Virus record (IMG/VR): IMGVR_UViG_3300042559_001106
Location: 1-48,135 of that record
Source: a virus
Direction: 5' to 3' (one strand)
DNA length: 48,135 nucleotides
Shown: in pieces, positions 29,801-37,144 of the stretch
How positions within the stretch are numbered: position 1 is the stretch's first letter
How the letters are laid out: every line of letters begins with the position of its first letter
Notes under the pieces: generated by a model
Told to the model about the DNA's origin: nothing
Database searches by the model: none
Seen by the model: the letters and a program-made list of their open reading frames with translations, nothing else
Translations under genes and position numbers: made by a program

Positions 29801-31004
29801 GCGTGGTGCGGCCCTGCCCGGCGACCTTGCGCAGCGCCTCGGCGAGACCGCCCTGGGCCTGTGCGGTTTTGTTCGTGGTGTCCGCCAGCTTGCGCTGCTC
29901 TTCGCGCTGCGCGCGAGCGGCGGCGACCTGATTGGTGCGCGACTCTTGCCCGATCTGCCGGTCGAGCGTCGGGCGCAGAACACCAACGGCCTGATCGAGC
30001 CGCGCCTGCCGCTCGCGGATCAGGCGGTTGCGCTCTTCCTCTTCGCGCTTGCGCTGCGCCGCGGCCTGCTGCTCGATGGCCGCGCGGCGCTGCACCTCGG
30101 CGGTGATCTCGCGCTCGCGCTGCGCCCGCGCAGCCGTCGCAGCGGCGTCGGCATCGGCCTGCCGCGCACGCGCCGGTGCACCGCCGGCGGCCCGGCTGAA
30201 CGAGGTGAAGCCGGTCGTAACCTTGCGCTCCGCGTCACGACGGGCCGTAGCCTCGCGGCGGATCGCGGCAAGCTGGCGGTCGGACTCGGCACGCAGCACC
30301 GCCGTAGCCTGCTCCAGACGGCGCTTGCGCTCTTCCAGAGCGCGGTTGCGCTCTTGGTCAGCCTGCTTGGCCGCAGCGGCGGCCTGCGCCTCCACGGCGG
30401 CGCGGCGCTGCACCTCCGCGGCGATCTGGCGCTCGCGGTCGACACGCTGGTCGAACGTTCGGATGTTCTGTTGGGCGGCGGCAAGCTGCCGTTCGGTCGC
30501 CGCACCGAGCGCGCGGAGGTTGTCGCGGGCTTCGGCGCTGTTGAGGCCAAGCTGGCGCAACTGCGCGGAATACTGCTGCGCCGTCTTGCGGGCCGAAGCC
30601 TGCGCCTTGTCGGCGGCGTCGACCTGGCGCTGGAGCGCCTTGACCTGTCGGTTGTACTTACGAACGCCGACAGTGCCCTTGTCGTTCGCCGCGACGTACT
30701 TCGCCAGTTCCTCGCGCGCCTTGCGAAGCTGCGCGACGGAATCGCGCGCCACCTGACGCTGGTCGTTCAGGCTGTCGTTAAGCTCCGAGAGCTTGTTGAG
30801 CGAGCCGGCGACACGGTTCAGATCGCGGAGTTCGCCCTCCAGGTTGCGAAGCGAACGGCCGGCGGTGCCGGCAGAGCGCGCGAAATCTTGCTGCGACTTC
30901 TCCAGTCGGTCGAGAACCTCCGACACGCGCTGGAGGTCGTTGAGACCTTCGGCGCGTGCGGAGATTCGGAGACCAATGTTGCGATCGTTAGTTGCCATCG
31001 TCAC
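26823..31004 (-). CDS. Tape measure protein (1393 aa)
   Basis: It sets tail length. The N-terminal ~400 residues are long coiled coils rich in Ala, Arg and Gln. A conserved tape-measure segment follows (LRGQLLELVATYGSFFAAIS). Two hydrophobic stretches occur around residues 670-760 (IGRGLAAAALALLPIFTAL, ALGPLALILGVASTVLFEW). Further coiled coils and a C-terminal region with GSSAGSNVQI-like sequence complete it. The GTG at 31004 overlaps the end of the frameshifted chaperone; ATG at 30998 is an alternative. At about 0.15 nm per residue, a known rule for such proteins, the tail would be roughly 200 nm. Confidence 0.95.
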   Translation of the reverse strand: MTMATNDRNIGLRISARAEGLNDLQRVSEVLDRLEKSQQDFARSAGTAGRSLRNLEGELRDLNRVAGSLNKLSELNDSLNDQRQVARDSVAQLRKAREELAKYVAANDKGTVGVRKYNRQVKALQRQVDAADKAQASARKTAQQYSAQLRQLGLNSAEARDNLRALGAATERQLAAAQQNIRTFDQRVDRERQIAAEVQRRAAVEAQAAAAAKQADQERNRALEERKRRLEQATAVLRAESDRQLAAIRREATARRDAERKVTTGFTSFSRAAGGAPARARQADADAAATAARAQREREITAEVQRRAAIEQQAAAQRKREEEERNRLIRERQARLDQAVGVLRPTLDRQIGQESRTNQVAAARAQREEQRKLADTTNKTAQAQGGLAEALRKVAGQGRTTLDFYQRLRGQLLELVATYGSFFAAISTAQQAITVSLERTSIQNRLLFANNNDVKRTGEDLEFVRGVADRLGQSYNQLATLYSRFAAASAAANQPIERTRRIFEQLTEAFTVLGLSQADVEGSFRALEQSISKGSVQAEELRGQLGDRFPGAVARFASSIGVTVEELNKLLEAGRVSSAAIEFFAEDIAAAAKDTLPNATNSLRASLNRLRTAYEDFLVTIVDSGFGDQLALLSRQLAEFFQSAQGVAFARGISDAFSLVTTAAQFLIQNIDALLIAVRLLIGSLIGRGLAAAALALLPIFTALRGAFLGTAAAATTAATATTGAAVAARGFAAALGPLALILGVASTVLFEWFIRARDAERKTRELKEETLRLQQARGDELRSLRDLNQSQLDDIKNRREQIKTLIAEKEARLEIVRATARQSLAEQLRNNPGAVARFGNTSREGIAAQQEEIRLQRELAELSEKDAADASEQAVREQNARIAAQRDLNGANAKRIEAIERTRSLEAEINDKANAEQLRKNDDFYNKFTERVAAARKALAEATAVDGVVSPAEQQRLQSIIDAADGLRLQSRGVIRPGGAADDKSAERAVEQRNREIERLEEASQQERERSLRDSLQRLTDDEATAAEARVELIKLEYQQKIAEQRKFQQEATALGQTSLAAQFGANISALEGEQEQVIALEQRKTAIDNTRSAYEKLDQALQNTIAKRDAELERINLERELGLITQQQAEQAADRITAEYQPQILSNLQALRDFIEANADALGKMFNVEEILLQLDSLQLKTETVVTAGQRRAQELKESFAQGAAQALSSLGTGIADAIRGFSSFGDAIKGARDAFLNFAADFLIQIGQMILQQAILNALQNSGNGFFQSIGNILAGTAHTGAIVGKGFPEYRRVNPAIFANAPRYHSGGIVGLKPDEVPAILQTGEEVLARNDPRNVMNGGASGGSNVQIVNAIDAESVVAAGMQGNAGRQVIMNIIQANKAAFRQVLAS

Positions 31005-31679
31005 TCAGCTTCTTGATGAGTTTGCCGAACGCCTTTCCGCCTTCCTTCGGCGCCATGATGGAGGCCGCGGCGTTCTGGAACAGGATGGCTTGGGTGACGA
31101 ACTCCTGGTGGACTCGCGCCCGAGCAATCTCGACTTCGTGCCAGAGCATACAGATCGGAAGGCGGTTGGGCGCAGGATGGCCCTGCGCCCGCAAGAAGCT
31201 CACATCGCGACGAAGACCCTCAACCCACTTCCACTTAGTTTCTTCGTCGCTTTCACCGCTTAGGTCAACGACTTCGGAGTCATTCGGCCCATCAGCAGCG
31301 TGAGCTTCTCGGCGAACTTTTTTAGTGAATCGGGCTCCGAGAACGTCATCTCGAACACGTAGTAGAAAGCGTCGGTCTGGACAGGAACCGGAAGACGGCG
31401 AACCGTTTCGTGCATTCCCGGCTCGTCAGCCGCGTAGGCGATGATTCGCGCCGCCAGTGCGGGCAGCTTGTCCATGACCGACGCCAGGAAGACGGCGACC
31501 TGGCCGTCGTCCTTCGGATCGGTCACGGTCGACTTGAAGAGGTCGACGGCCTGCTCAACATCGCTCTGCGCGTCGAGAAGTGCCCGGATCACGTCGTCCA
31601 CGCAGAGCGGGCGCACGGTGAAGCTGGAAGACCCGTACTCGATCGTGCGAGTCGGGATGATGATGTCTGCAAGTGCCAT
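30988..31679 (-). CDS. Tail assembly chaperone, -1 frameshift product (gpGT-like, 230 aa)
   Basis: Ribosomes slipping -1 at A AAA AAG (31317-31323) leave the G frame and continue without a stop to 30988, adding about 109 residues after Lys121 (KVRREAHAADGPNDSEVV... to ...KLIKKLSDDGN). The expected join is complement(31317..31679, 30988..31317). The downstream frame has no good start of its own. This G/GT arrangement is general in long-tailed phages; the T part would bind the tube protein. Confidence 0.85.
31260..31679 (-). CDS. Tail assembly chaperone, short form (gpG-like, 139 aa)
   Basis: The zero-frame product ends at 31260. It has an alpha-helical composition (DDVIRALLDAQSDVEQAVDL, VFLASVMDKLPALAARIIAY) like the G-type chaperones that coat the tape measure before tube assembly. 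It lies between tube and tape measure genes, the invariant position. The slippery heptamer lies near the 3' end, at codons for Lys-Lys (DSLKKFAEK). Confidence 0.88.
   Translation of the reverse strand: MALADIIIPTRTIEYGSSSFTVRPLCVDDVIRALLDAQSDVEQAVDLFKSTVTDPKDDGQVAVFLASVMDKLPALAARIIAYAADEPGMHETVRRLPVPVQTDAFYYVFEMTFSEPDSLKKFAEKLTLLMGRMTPKSLT
31317..31323 (-). promoter_or_regulatory. Programmed -1 ribosomal frameshift site A AAA AAG
   Basis: In the zero frame the codons are CTA AAA AAG, giving the canonical slippery heptamer. The -1 frame is open from here to 30988. No striking downstream pseudoknot is seen by eye, though a short GACT/AGTC hairpin lies further on. Frameshift efficiency is not known. 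Confidence 0.9.
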
Positions 31680-31708
31680 GTCTACTCTCGTCAGGGAGTT
31701 TGGAAAGA

Positions 31709-31743
31709 GACGCCCCTCCGGCTTTCAGGGCCTTCGGGGCGTC
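31709..31743 (-). terminator. Hairpin after the tail tube gene (partial terminator or RNA stabiliser)
   Basis: GACGCCCC and GGGGCGTC form an 8-bp stem with a 19-nt loop, followed on the minus strand by TCTTTCC. The T run is weak. Being placed directly after the highly expressed tube gene and before the chaperone gene, it probably reduces read-through or protects the upstream message. Confidence 0.5.
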
Positions 31744-31773
31744 GGTGCCGGCGGAGCTACCGCCAGCGGTTCA

Positions 31774-32550
31774 TCAGGCCGGGCGGCCGTCGAGGTAGAT
31801 GGCTTCGGTGGTGTCGTTCAACTTCTGGATTTCCAGGTTGAACGCCATCGTCAGCCATTCCTCGCCGATGAAGTTCAGTTCACCGGAGGGGGTCAGCGAG
31901 CAGTACGGGATGTAGATGTCGCGCACCGGCCCCTTCGGGTTGCGGGCGACGAAGCGCAGGGCACCGTCGATCGAACCCAGCGACGCCGAGGAGATGCGAT
32001 CGCGCGTGTTGGCCGCCGGGGTGAAGTCGACCAGGATGTTCGCGTTGACCGCGATCGTCGAGGTGGTCGGGATGTAGATGCGGCCGAGCGTCAGGTCGAC
32101 GGTGTAGTCGGTGTTCAGCGTGTAAACCGGCGTGCCGCCGAGGCCGGTCACGGTGACAGCCGACACGCCGCGAACGCCGGTCGGGTTGGCCGCGGTCTGA
32201 CCAAGCTGATACCAGCGGTCGCGCTGGACGCCGTTGATCGCGTAGTCGACCACCGGGGTCGCCGTCTGCGTCACCGTCGCCACCGAACCCTGGACGAACA
32301 GCGAAAGGTTGTCCGAGTTGATGTTGTCGGTCGTGATGGCGCCGGTGCGGTTGATCTGGAGCAACACCGAGTCATCCTTCTGGCGGATGCCCTGCGTCGA
32401 GTCGAAGTGATCCAGCGTCTCCGATTCGATGGAGATGTTGAAAGCCGTCACGTTGCCGATGAAGCGTTCGCCGGTCAGCGTGCGGGTGTTGGGGAGCATC
32501 CGGTCGAAGAAGAGTTCGCCGCGCCCGAGGACGTACTGTTTCTGGGTCAT
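31774..32550 (-). CDS. Major tail tube protein (258 aa)
   Basis: It forms the hexameric rings of the siphovirus tail tube. The N-terminal part (GRGELFFDRMLPNTRTLTGE, FNISIESETLDHFDS, GIRQKDDSVLLQIN) and the C-terminal GELNFIGEEWLTMAFNLEIQ are typical of the tube-fold proteins of this phage type. It sits directly before the tail chaperones. A hairpin follows the stop. Assignment relies on fold-like pattern and gene order. Confidence 0.88.
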   Translation of the reverse strand: MTQKQYVLGRGELFFDRMLPNTRTLTGERFIGNVTAFNISIESETLDHFDSTQGIRQKDDSVLLQINRTGAITTDNINSDNLSLFVQGSVATVTQTATPVVDYAINGVQRDRWYQLGQTAANPTGVRGVSAVTVTGLGGTPVYTLNTDYTVDLTLGRIYIPTTSTIAVNANILVDFTPAANTRDRISSASLGSIDGALRFVARNPKGPVRDIYIPYCSLTPSGELNFIGEEWLTMAFNLEIQKLNDTTEAIYLDGRPA

Positions 32551-32588
32551 GTCGTCACCTGTGGGTAGAGGAAGAAACTGCGAGTTGT

Positions 32589-33101
32589 TTAATCCAGCCG
32601 ACTCGGGTCGTCCAGATGCTCCACCAACTTCACCACCACTCGCAGGTAGAAGAAGGCGGTACTTGAGGTTTCGTCAGCGGGCCGAACCACACCAGGTTCG
32701 CAGACGAAACCTTCGATCACGTCCCCGAGCATATAGTCCGGGTTGCGTTCTTGGGGCGATCCGGGGTCGATGATACGAGACAAACGGCGCTTCACGTCAG
32801 CCATGAGCGCGTGCGCCTTGTCGGTCGGAAAGCGGTCGCCCTCGTCGGTCTCCACCCAGCCCTGCACCAACAGAATCCAATCGTCGCGCTGCTGGAGGCT
32901 TTCGCCGACTTCGAGCGGGTCGCGGTCGGGGTTCAGGTTCTCGATGATGTTGACGCACGGCAGGGGTTCATCGCCGGAGATCACGTTGAGGCCGCGGGTC
33001 ACGCGCCCGGTCAGATCGTGGTCGTAGCCGTTCGCGACGGTGATCTGTTCGAGGAACACCGTCATGAGCTTGAGGATGTGGAGGCGCTTGGAATCAGCCA
33101 T
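32589..33101 (-). CDS. Tail terminator / completion protein (170 aa)
   Basis: The protein has a helical N-terminus (HILKLMTVFLEQITVANGYD), a loop with GLNVISGDEPLPCVNIIENL, and WILLVQGWVETDEGDRFPTD. The DWILLVQGWV strand is typical of gpU-like terminators in this kind of phage. The gene overlaps the upstream stop by one base (33101). Order (Z-like, U-like, tube) matches lambda. Confidence 0.75.
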   Translation of the reverse strand: MADSKRLHILKLMTVFLEQITVANGYDHDLTGRVTRGLNVISGDEPLPCVNIIENLNPDRDPLEVGESLQQRDDWILLVQGWVETDEGDRFPTDKAHALMADVKRRLSRIIDPGSPQERNPDYMLGDVIEGFVCEPGVVRPADETSSTAFFYLRVVVKLVEHLDDPSRLD

Positions 33102-33745
33102 CAGTCAATCAATCCTTGTCGGGCAAGCTGGCGCAGGGCCTCCAGTTCAAGACGGCGACTGACCGCCGGGGCGATCTGGTCGCGGGTCTTGTCGAAAAGC
33201 TGGTCGACGCTGGGGCCGTAGAACAGGTACGCCTGGCTGTTCTTGGTCGGCTTGCCGAACTTCACGAGGCCGCGGGCGCCGCGCTTGCGAAGGCTTCCTT
33301 CGAGCCCCTTCGGCACGCGGATCGCCAGGCCGATGTTGCCGAGGTCTTCCTTGCCTGAGCGCAGGCGCACGAGGAAGCTGCCCGGCAACGCGCGCTCGCC
33401 CTTGTTCGGCTTGAGCCGCACGCGGGCGAGCAGCTGCTGCTTGCCCGCGTCGCCGCGGTTGGTTGCGAAGCGGGCGAGCGAGGTGGCGCGACCGCGGCCG
33501 GTCACGTCGGCCGACAGGCTCGACAGCGTGGCGCGCTTCGTGACCGTGAGACGATCCGTGATGTACTTCGCGGGCAGCGTGGTCTGTTTGCGGATCGCCG
33601 CGTTGCCGAGCGCACGCGCACTGTCGGCGGTCTCGTTCACGGCGATCCGCGCAGCCTCGCGCGTCTTCTCCGGCGACCTTCGGAACGAACGGGCGACCGG
33701 AGCGAAGTTCTCCAGGCCAACGCTGACGATCGCGCGAGCGGCCAT
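33101..33745 (-). CDS. Minor tail protein Z-like / neck protein (214 aa)
   Basis: RKQTTLPAKYITDRLTVTKR and FGKPTKNSQAYLFYGPSVDQ, followed by a helical C-terminus (RRLELEALRQLARQGLID), match the gpZ-like family (Prophage minor tail protein Z). Such proteins join the tail to the head connector. TAATG overlap with the preceding gene supports the start. The N-terminal region is basic and helical. Confidence 0.85.
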   Translation of the reverse strand: MAARAIVSVGLENFAPVARSFRRSPEKTREAARIAVNETADSARALGNAAIRKQTTLPAKYITDRLTVTKRATLSSLSADVTGRGRATSLARFATNRGDAGKQQLLARVRLKPNKGERALPGSFLVRLRSGKEDLGNIGLAIRVPKGLEGSLRKRGARGLVKFGKPTKNSQAYLFYGPSVDQLFDKTRDQIAPAVSRRLELEALRQLARQGLID

Positions 33746-34089
33746 TAGGCGCTCCGGGGGAGCGTCGCCACGTCGCAGCGCGCGTACTCGCCGTCGAGGC
33801 TCGGCTGTACCGTGTCGACACGGTAGCGCCGGCCATCCTCGAACTCGACGACGCTGCGCTTCTCCGGCGAAACCTGGCAGAGTTGGAAGATCACTTGGTT
33901 CACGTCCTCGACCACCTGGGCAAAGCCCTCGCGGTCGAGATCACCGAACTGAGCGATTCGCGTGTGGTGGCGCACTTGCACCGACACAGGCGAAGCGCCC
34001 ACACCCGGAGGGGTGTAGGTAGCCTCAATGGCGAACTGGCGGTGAACCGCCAGTTTCGCCTCTTGCTTCTGGCGGAGCCAGTCGCTCAC
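33745..34089 (-). CDS. Head-tail joining/stopper protein (gpFII-like, 114 aa)
   Basis: GTG at 34089 overlaps the preceding stop (GTGA). The protein has an N-terminal helix and a beta region ending SVVEFEDGRRYRVDTVQPSL and YARCDVATLPRS, a pattern of small connectors with a six-strand barrel. It lies between the small capsid-module gene and Z-like gene, as FII does in lambda. Fold assignment is by analogy. Confidence 0.65.
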   Translation of the reverse strand: MSDWLRQKQEAKLAVHRQFAIEATYTPPGVGASPVSVQVRHHTRIAQFGDLDREGFAQVVEDVNQVIFQLCQVSPEKRSVVEFEDGRRYRVDTVQPSLDGEYARCDVATLPRSA

Positions 34090-34280
34090 AGCTCGTCCTT
34101 TTCCTTGGCCTTCTTCTCGGCCTTGGCCGGCTTCTCGACCGGGACGATCTCGACGATTTCCGCGGCGACCAGCGCCTCCGCTTCCTTCGTGTCGATCACG
34201 CACTCGGCGCCGGTCTCGATGGTGTCGAGGCCGACGACAAGAACGCCCTTGAGCACCTTGATCTTGGTCTTGTCGGACAT
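34086..34280 (-). CDS. Small head-module protein (64 aa)
   Basis: The short protein MSDKTKIKVLKGVLVVGLD followed by an acidic beta region (TGAECVIDTKEAEALVAAEI) and a Lys/Glu-rich tail (KPAKAEKKAKEKDEL) lies just after the capsid gene. Small proteins of this sort are common there in Nazgul-like phages (DUF7210-like, from memory). Its role may be a connector adaptor. Confidence 0.6.
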   Translation of the reverse strand: MSDKTKIKVLKGVLVVGLDTIETGAECVIDTKEAEALVAAEIVEIVPVEKPAKAEKKAKEKDEL

Positions 34281-34306
34281 GGGTTGTTCCTTCTGTCAGG
34301 GAGGGT

Positions 34307-34330
34307 GGCCCGGCGGCGAACCGCCGGGCC
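34307..34330 (-). terminator. Strong 10-bp hairpin with TTCG loop after the capsid gene
   Basis: GGCCCGGCGG and CCGCCGGGCC pair perfectly around a TTCG tetraloop on the minus strand, 8 nt after the capsid stop. No T run follows, so it is more likely an mRNA 3' stabiliser or processing/attenuation structure than a true terminator. Confidence 0.6.
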
Positions 34331-34337
34331 GGTTGGG

Positions 34338-35381
34338 TTACACCAGGACGCGGGCGGTGAGCGAGGCGTTCGGGCGAGCGACGACCGTCAGCGGAGCCGA
34401 CTGCATCATCAGGAACTCGGCGGCCGGGTCGTTCTCGATCCAGTTGCGCGCGAACACTTCGGTGGCCGCGTAGTTGTTGTGCGGATCGAGGATCGCACCG
34501 TAGGCGCGGGTGCCTTCGACGCCGCCCGGCGAGACCATCACGACGTTCTTCGGGTCGAGCAACGGCTGGGCCACGCCGGCGTCGTTGTCGAACAGGTCGT
34601 TGTACGTCCAGATGCGGAACGCGCCGAGGGTGCCGCGCATCGCCCACGGGTTCGCCGGGGCCAGCGGACGCGGCTCGAACACGTCCAGCGAGGCGTTGCC
34701 GCCGCGGAAGTCGTTGTTGAGCGCCTGGCGGACGTTGGTGTCGGCCGCGAAGATGCGCCACGCATCCATGCCCATGATGACTTCGGTCGGCAGGAAGCCC
34801 GACGACTCCGCCACGCGCTCGGCCCACTGCTCCAGCAGCGTGACCGGGTTGATGCCGGCCTGGCCCCACTGGTTGCCGCCCGTCAGCGAGATCGTCTGGT
34901 TGGCCGCACGACCGAAGTCGACGGTGACAGCCGGGTAATCCGGCGACGAGACGGTGATGGTGCCGTTGATGATGGCGTTGGCGGCCATCCACTCCATGCG
35001 GCGCGTGATCATGTCCGAGCCTTCCTGGAGCAGTTCACGGACGATGGCGTCGCGGCGGGCCTGCGGCGACAGCGTGCCGGTGTACGCCTCGCCGGCGAGA
35101 CGCTTGAGCGTGCGGCGCGGGTCGACTACGAACTTCGGCTTGATGTAGGCCGGGGTGAACCGCTTGGTGGTGTAGCCCTGCTGACGCATGACCTTGCCAC
35201 CCACGGTCGGGGCGACGAAGGGCGCGAGGCGGCGGCCACGGTCGAGCACGTCGAAGTCGATGAACTCGCTGTCGAACGTCTGCGCGCGGGGGAAGCACAG
35301 ATCGAGCCAGAAGGTGTTCACCGGCTTGATCGTGCGGATCACACCCATCAGTTCGTGGGTGTCGTAAAGCTGGATGGTCAT
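34338..35381 (-). CDS. Major capsid protein (gpE family, 347 aa)
   Basis: It forms the icosahedral shell (HK97 fold). The N-terminus (LYDTHELMGVIRTIKPVNTF) and the region LDRGRRLAPFVAPTVGG are characteristic of the lambda gpE family. FRIWTYNDLF and VVMVSPGGVEGTRAYGAIL appear at the expected places near the C-terminus. It is preceded by a gpD-like gene and followed by a strong hairpin. Confidence 0.95.
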   Translation of the reverse strand: MTIQLYDTHELMGVIRTIKPVNTFWLDLCFPRAQTFDSEFIDFDVLDRGRRLAPFVAPTVGGKVMRQQGYTTKRFTPAYIKPKFVVDPRRTLKRLAGEAYTGTLSPQARRDAIVRELLQEGSDMITRRMEWMAANAIINGTITVSSPDYPAVTVDFGRAANQTISLTGGNQWGQAGINPVTLLEQWAERVAESSGFLPTEVIMGMDAWRIFAADTNVRQALNNDFRGGNASLDVFEPRPLAPANPWAMRGTLGAFRIWTYNDLFDNDAGVAQPLLDPKNVVMVSPGGVEGTRAYGAILDPHNNYAATEVFARNWIENDPAAEFLMMQSAPLTVVARPNASLTARVLV

Positions 35382-35416
35382 GTGTCTACTCCGGGGTTGT
35401 CGTTGTTGTCAGTGGA

Positions 35417-35803
35417 TCAGCCGGAGTAGCCCGGCTTGCGCATGATGATCGAGCCGTTCACGCCGAAGGCGTTCAGGCGCAGAGCATCGGTGTTGAAGCT
35501 GGAATGCCAGTTCAGCGCGTCGATGTTGAACTCGCCGGCGGTGTAGACCGCCGTGACGGTGTTGGCGACCGCGTTGGTGGCTTCCACGAGGATCGCCACC
35601 GGAACCTGGGAACCGTCCGACGCGCCGGGGTTGCAGAGCGTCAGCAGGCCGGAGGCCGTGATGCGACCGAGCACCGACAGATCGGGAAGGTTCTGGCCGG
35701 CGATCAGGGTGAAGTTGTTGGAGATGAGGTTGGCGTCACCGGCGTAACGCTGGTCGGGCGTGAACGTACCGGCGGCGAGGTTGGACGAAGCGAGAGTGGT
35801 CAT
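35417..35803 (-). CDS. Head decoration protein (gpD family, 128 aa)
   Basis: It stabilises the expanded capsid by binding at three-fold sites. NLPDLSVLGRITASGLLTLC and SDGSQVPVAILVEATNAV follow the lambda gpD pattern. Length and location before the capsid gene match. C-terminal INALNWHSSFN-like sequence also fits the family. Confidence 0.9.
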   Translation of the reverse strand: MTTLASSNLAAGTFTPDQRYAGDANLISNNFTLIAGQNLPDLSVLGRITASGLLTLCNPGASDGSQVPVAILVEATNAVANTVTAVYTAGEFNIDALNWHSSFNTDALRLNAFGVNGSIIMRKPGYSG

Positions 35804-35830
35804 GTTGTTTCTCTCTGGTGGAGGGGAGTG

Positions 35831-36256
35831 TTACTGCGCCAGCTTGCGGCCGGTGGCGAGGGAGTGGTTCAGGTTGATGCGCTTGACCACATCTTCCTTC
35901 TGGCCGGCAGACGCCTCGCCAGCGTCCGGCCCGACTTCGGGGTTGCCGGTCGCCATCGCAGCCGCGAACGCGGCGCCGCTGGCGGCGGGCTTCTTGTCGG
36001 CCTTCGGCGAGACGGCGAGGATCGACTTCGCCGCGTCAACCGCCAGGTCGGTGTTCAACGCGAGGTGGTTGGCGAGGTCAGCGCGACCATCGGCCTCTTC
36101 GCACGACAGGATCGACTTCACGCGGGCGCGCTCGGCGGCCACGGCGTCGACTTCGGGGGCGGCCGGCGCGGCGGCTTCCGGCGCGGCGGCCGGGGCGGCA
36201 GCGGCGGCACCGGCTTCCGGCGTGGCCGGCGTCTCGATCTCGGTGCTCATCTGCAT
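35831..36256 (-). CDS. Nested scaffold protein (Nu3-like, 141 aa, internal start)
   Basis: In the same frame as the protease, ATG codons at 36256 and 36250 are preceded by GAAGGACAAG, a good SD. The resulting protein (MQMSTEIETPATPEAG...) would be the Ala/Pro-rich, helical scaffold alone, the same arrangement as lambda C/Nu3. This internal start is predicted from SD and analogy only. Confidence 0.65.
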   Translation of the reverse strand: MQMSTEIETPATPEAGAAAAAPAAAPEAAAPAAPEVDAVAAERARVKSILSCEEADGRADLANHLALNTDLAVDAAKSILAVSPKADKKPAASGAAFAAAMATGNPEVGPDAGEASAGQKEDVVKRINLNHSLATGRKLAQ

Positions 36257-37144
36257 CTTGTCCTTCTTACGGGGGCCATACGACCCGGAGGTGAACGCCG
36301 CAAACGCCTCTTTCGGCGGGGCCACGGCGTCGATCAGGCCCAACTTCATCGCGTCGCCGGCGTCGTAGGTACGGGCCTCGGTGTCGCGTACTGCCTTCTC
36401 GGCGAGACCACGGTTGCGTGCGACGTTCTGGACGAACACACCATAGGTCTTGTCAATGCGGGCCTGAATAGAGTCCCGCACTTCTTCTGTCAACGGGCGG
36501 TACGGCGACCCGTCAACCTTGTGCTTTCCGGCGTAGATGTGGGTGACGGTGATTCCCGCCTCCTTCAACGCCTTCGAGTAATCGACGTGCATGGTGACGA
36601 CGCCGATCGAACCGGCGCCGCCGGACGGCGTGGCGACGATCGAGTCCGCGGCCGAGGCCACCGCGTAGGCGGCGGAGTAGGCGGCGGTGTTCACCAGGGC
36701 CATGAGCGGCTTCTTGCCGCGCATCTGGTGGATCGTGTCGGAAAGCTCGAACGCGCCAGCGGCTTCGCCGCCGTAGCTGTCCACGTCCATCACGACGCGC
36801 GAGACGGTGGCGTCGTCCATCGCAGTCGCCAGCGCGCCTTCGATGTACTGGTAGCCGGTGACGAAGCCCCACGACGAGTTGAAGCGGTTGATGAGCGTGC
36901 CGTGGACGGGGACGATCGCCGTGTCGCCGACCTGGGCGTAGGGCTTCCGCTCGCTGCGCGGGTCGCCGTAGGCAGCGCAGAACGAGGTGAGGAAGTCTTC
37001 GGTTCCGTCGTCAAGCGCGTTGACGCCGGCGTTGAACGGCGTGTCGAGCATGTGGTGCACGGTCTCGCCGAGCGCGGTAAAGCTCGGCGCCACGAGCATC
37101 GGCTCGGCGGCGATGCGGCCGAGCAAGCCAAGGGCAGGATTCAT
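35831..37144 (-). CDS. Prohead protease, S49 family, with C-terminal scaffold region (437 aa)
   Basis: It processes the head during assembly. The S49/ClpP-like core spans residues ~70-290: VMDVDSYGGEAAGAFELS, NTAAYSAAYAVASAAD (likely catalytic Ser) and KHKVDGSPYRPLTEE (Lys side). The last ~140 residues are an acidic Ala/Pro-rich scaffold domain, as in lambda gpC. ATGA overlaps the portal stop. The nested scaffold gene is annotated separately. Confidence 0.9.
   Translation of the reverse strand: MNPALGLLGRIAAEPMLVAPSFTALGETVHHMLDTPFNAGVNALDDGTEDFLTSFCAAYGDPRSERKPYAQVGDTAIVPVHGTLINRFNSSWGFVTGYQYIEGALATAMDDATVSRVVMDVDSYGGEAAGAFELSDTIHQMRGKKPLMALVNTAAYSAAYAVASAADSIVATPSGGAGSIGVVTMHVDYSKALKEAGITVTHIYAGKHKVDGSPYRPLTEEVRDSIQARIDKTYGVFVQNVARNRGLAEKAVRDTEARTYDAGDAMKLGLIDAVAPPKEAFAAFTSGSYGPRKKDKMQMSTEIETPATPEAGAAAAAPAAAPEAAAPAAPEVDAVAAERARVKSILSCEEADGRADLANHLALNTDLAVDAAKSILAVSPKADKKPAASGAAFAAAMATGNPEVGPDAGEASAGQKEDVVKRINLNHSLATGRKLAQ

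Noticed and set aside
27078-31016. A 1312-codon open frame on the plus strand
   Set aside because: It is antisense to the tape measure gene and its product is Arg/Leu/Ala-rich without motifs. Long antisense frames are a by-product of GC-rich codon bias.
31774-32550. Frameshift fusion between tail tube and chaperone genes
   Set aside because: A clean stop, a hairpin and a new start lie between them; only the G/GT frameshift is supported.
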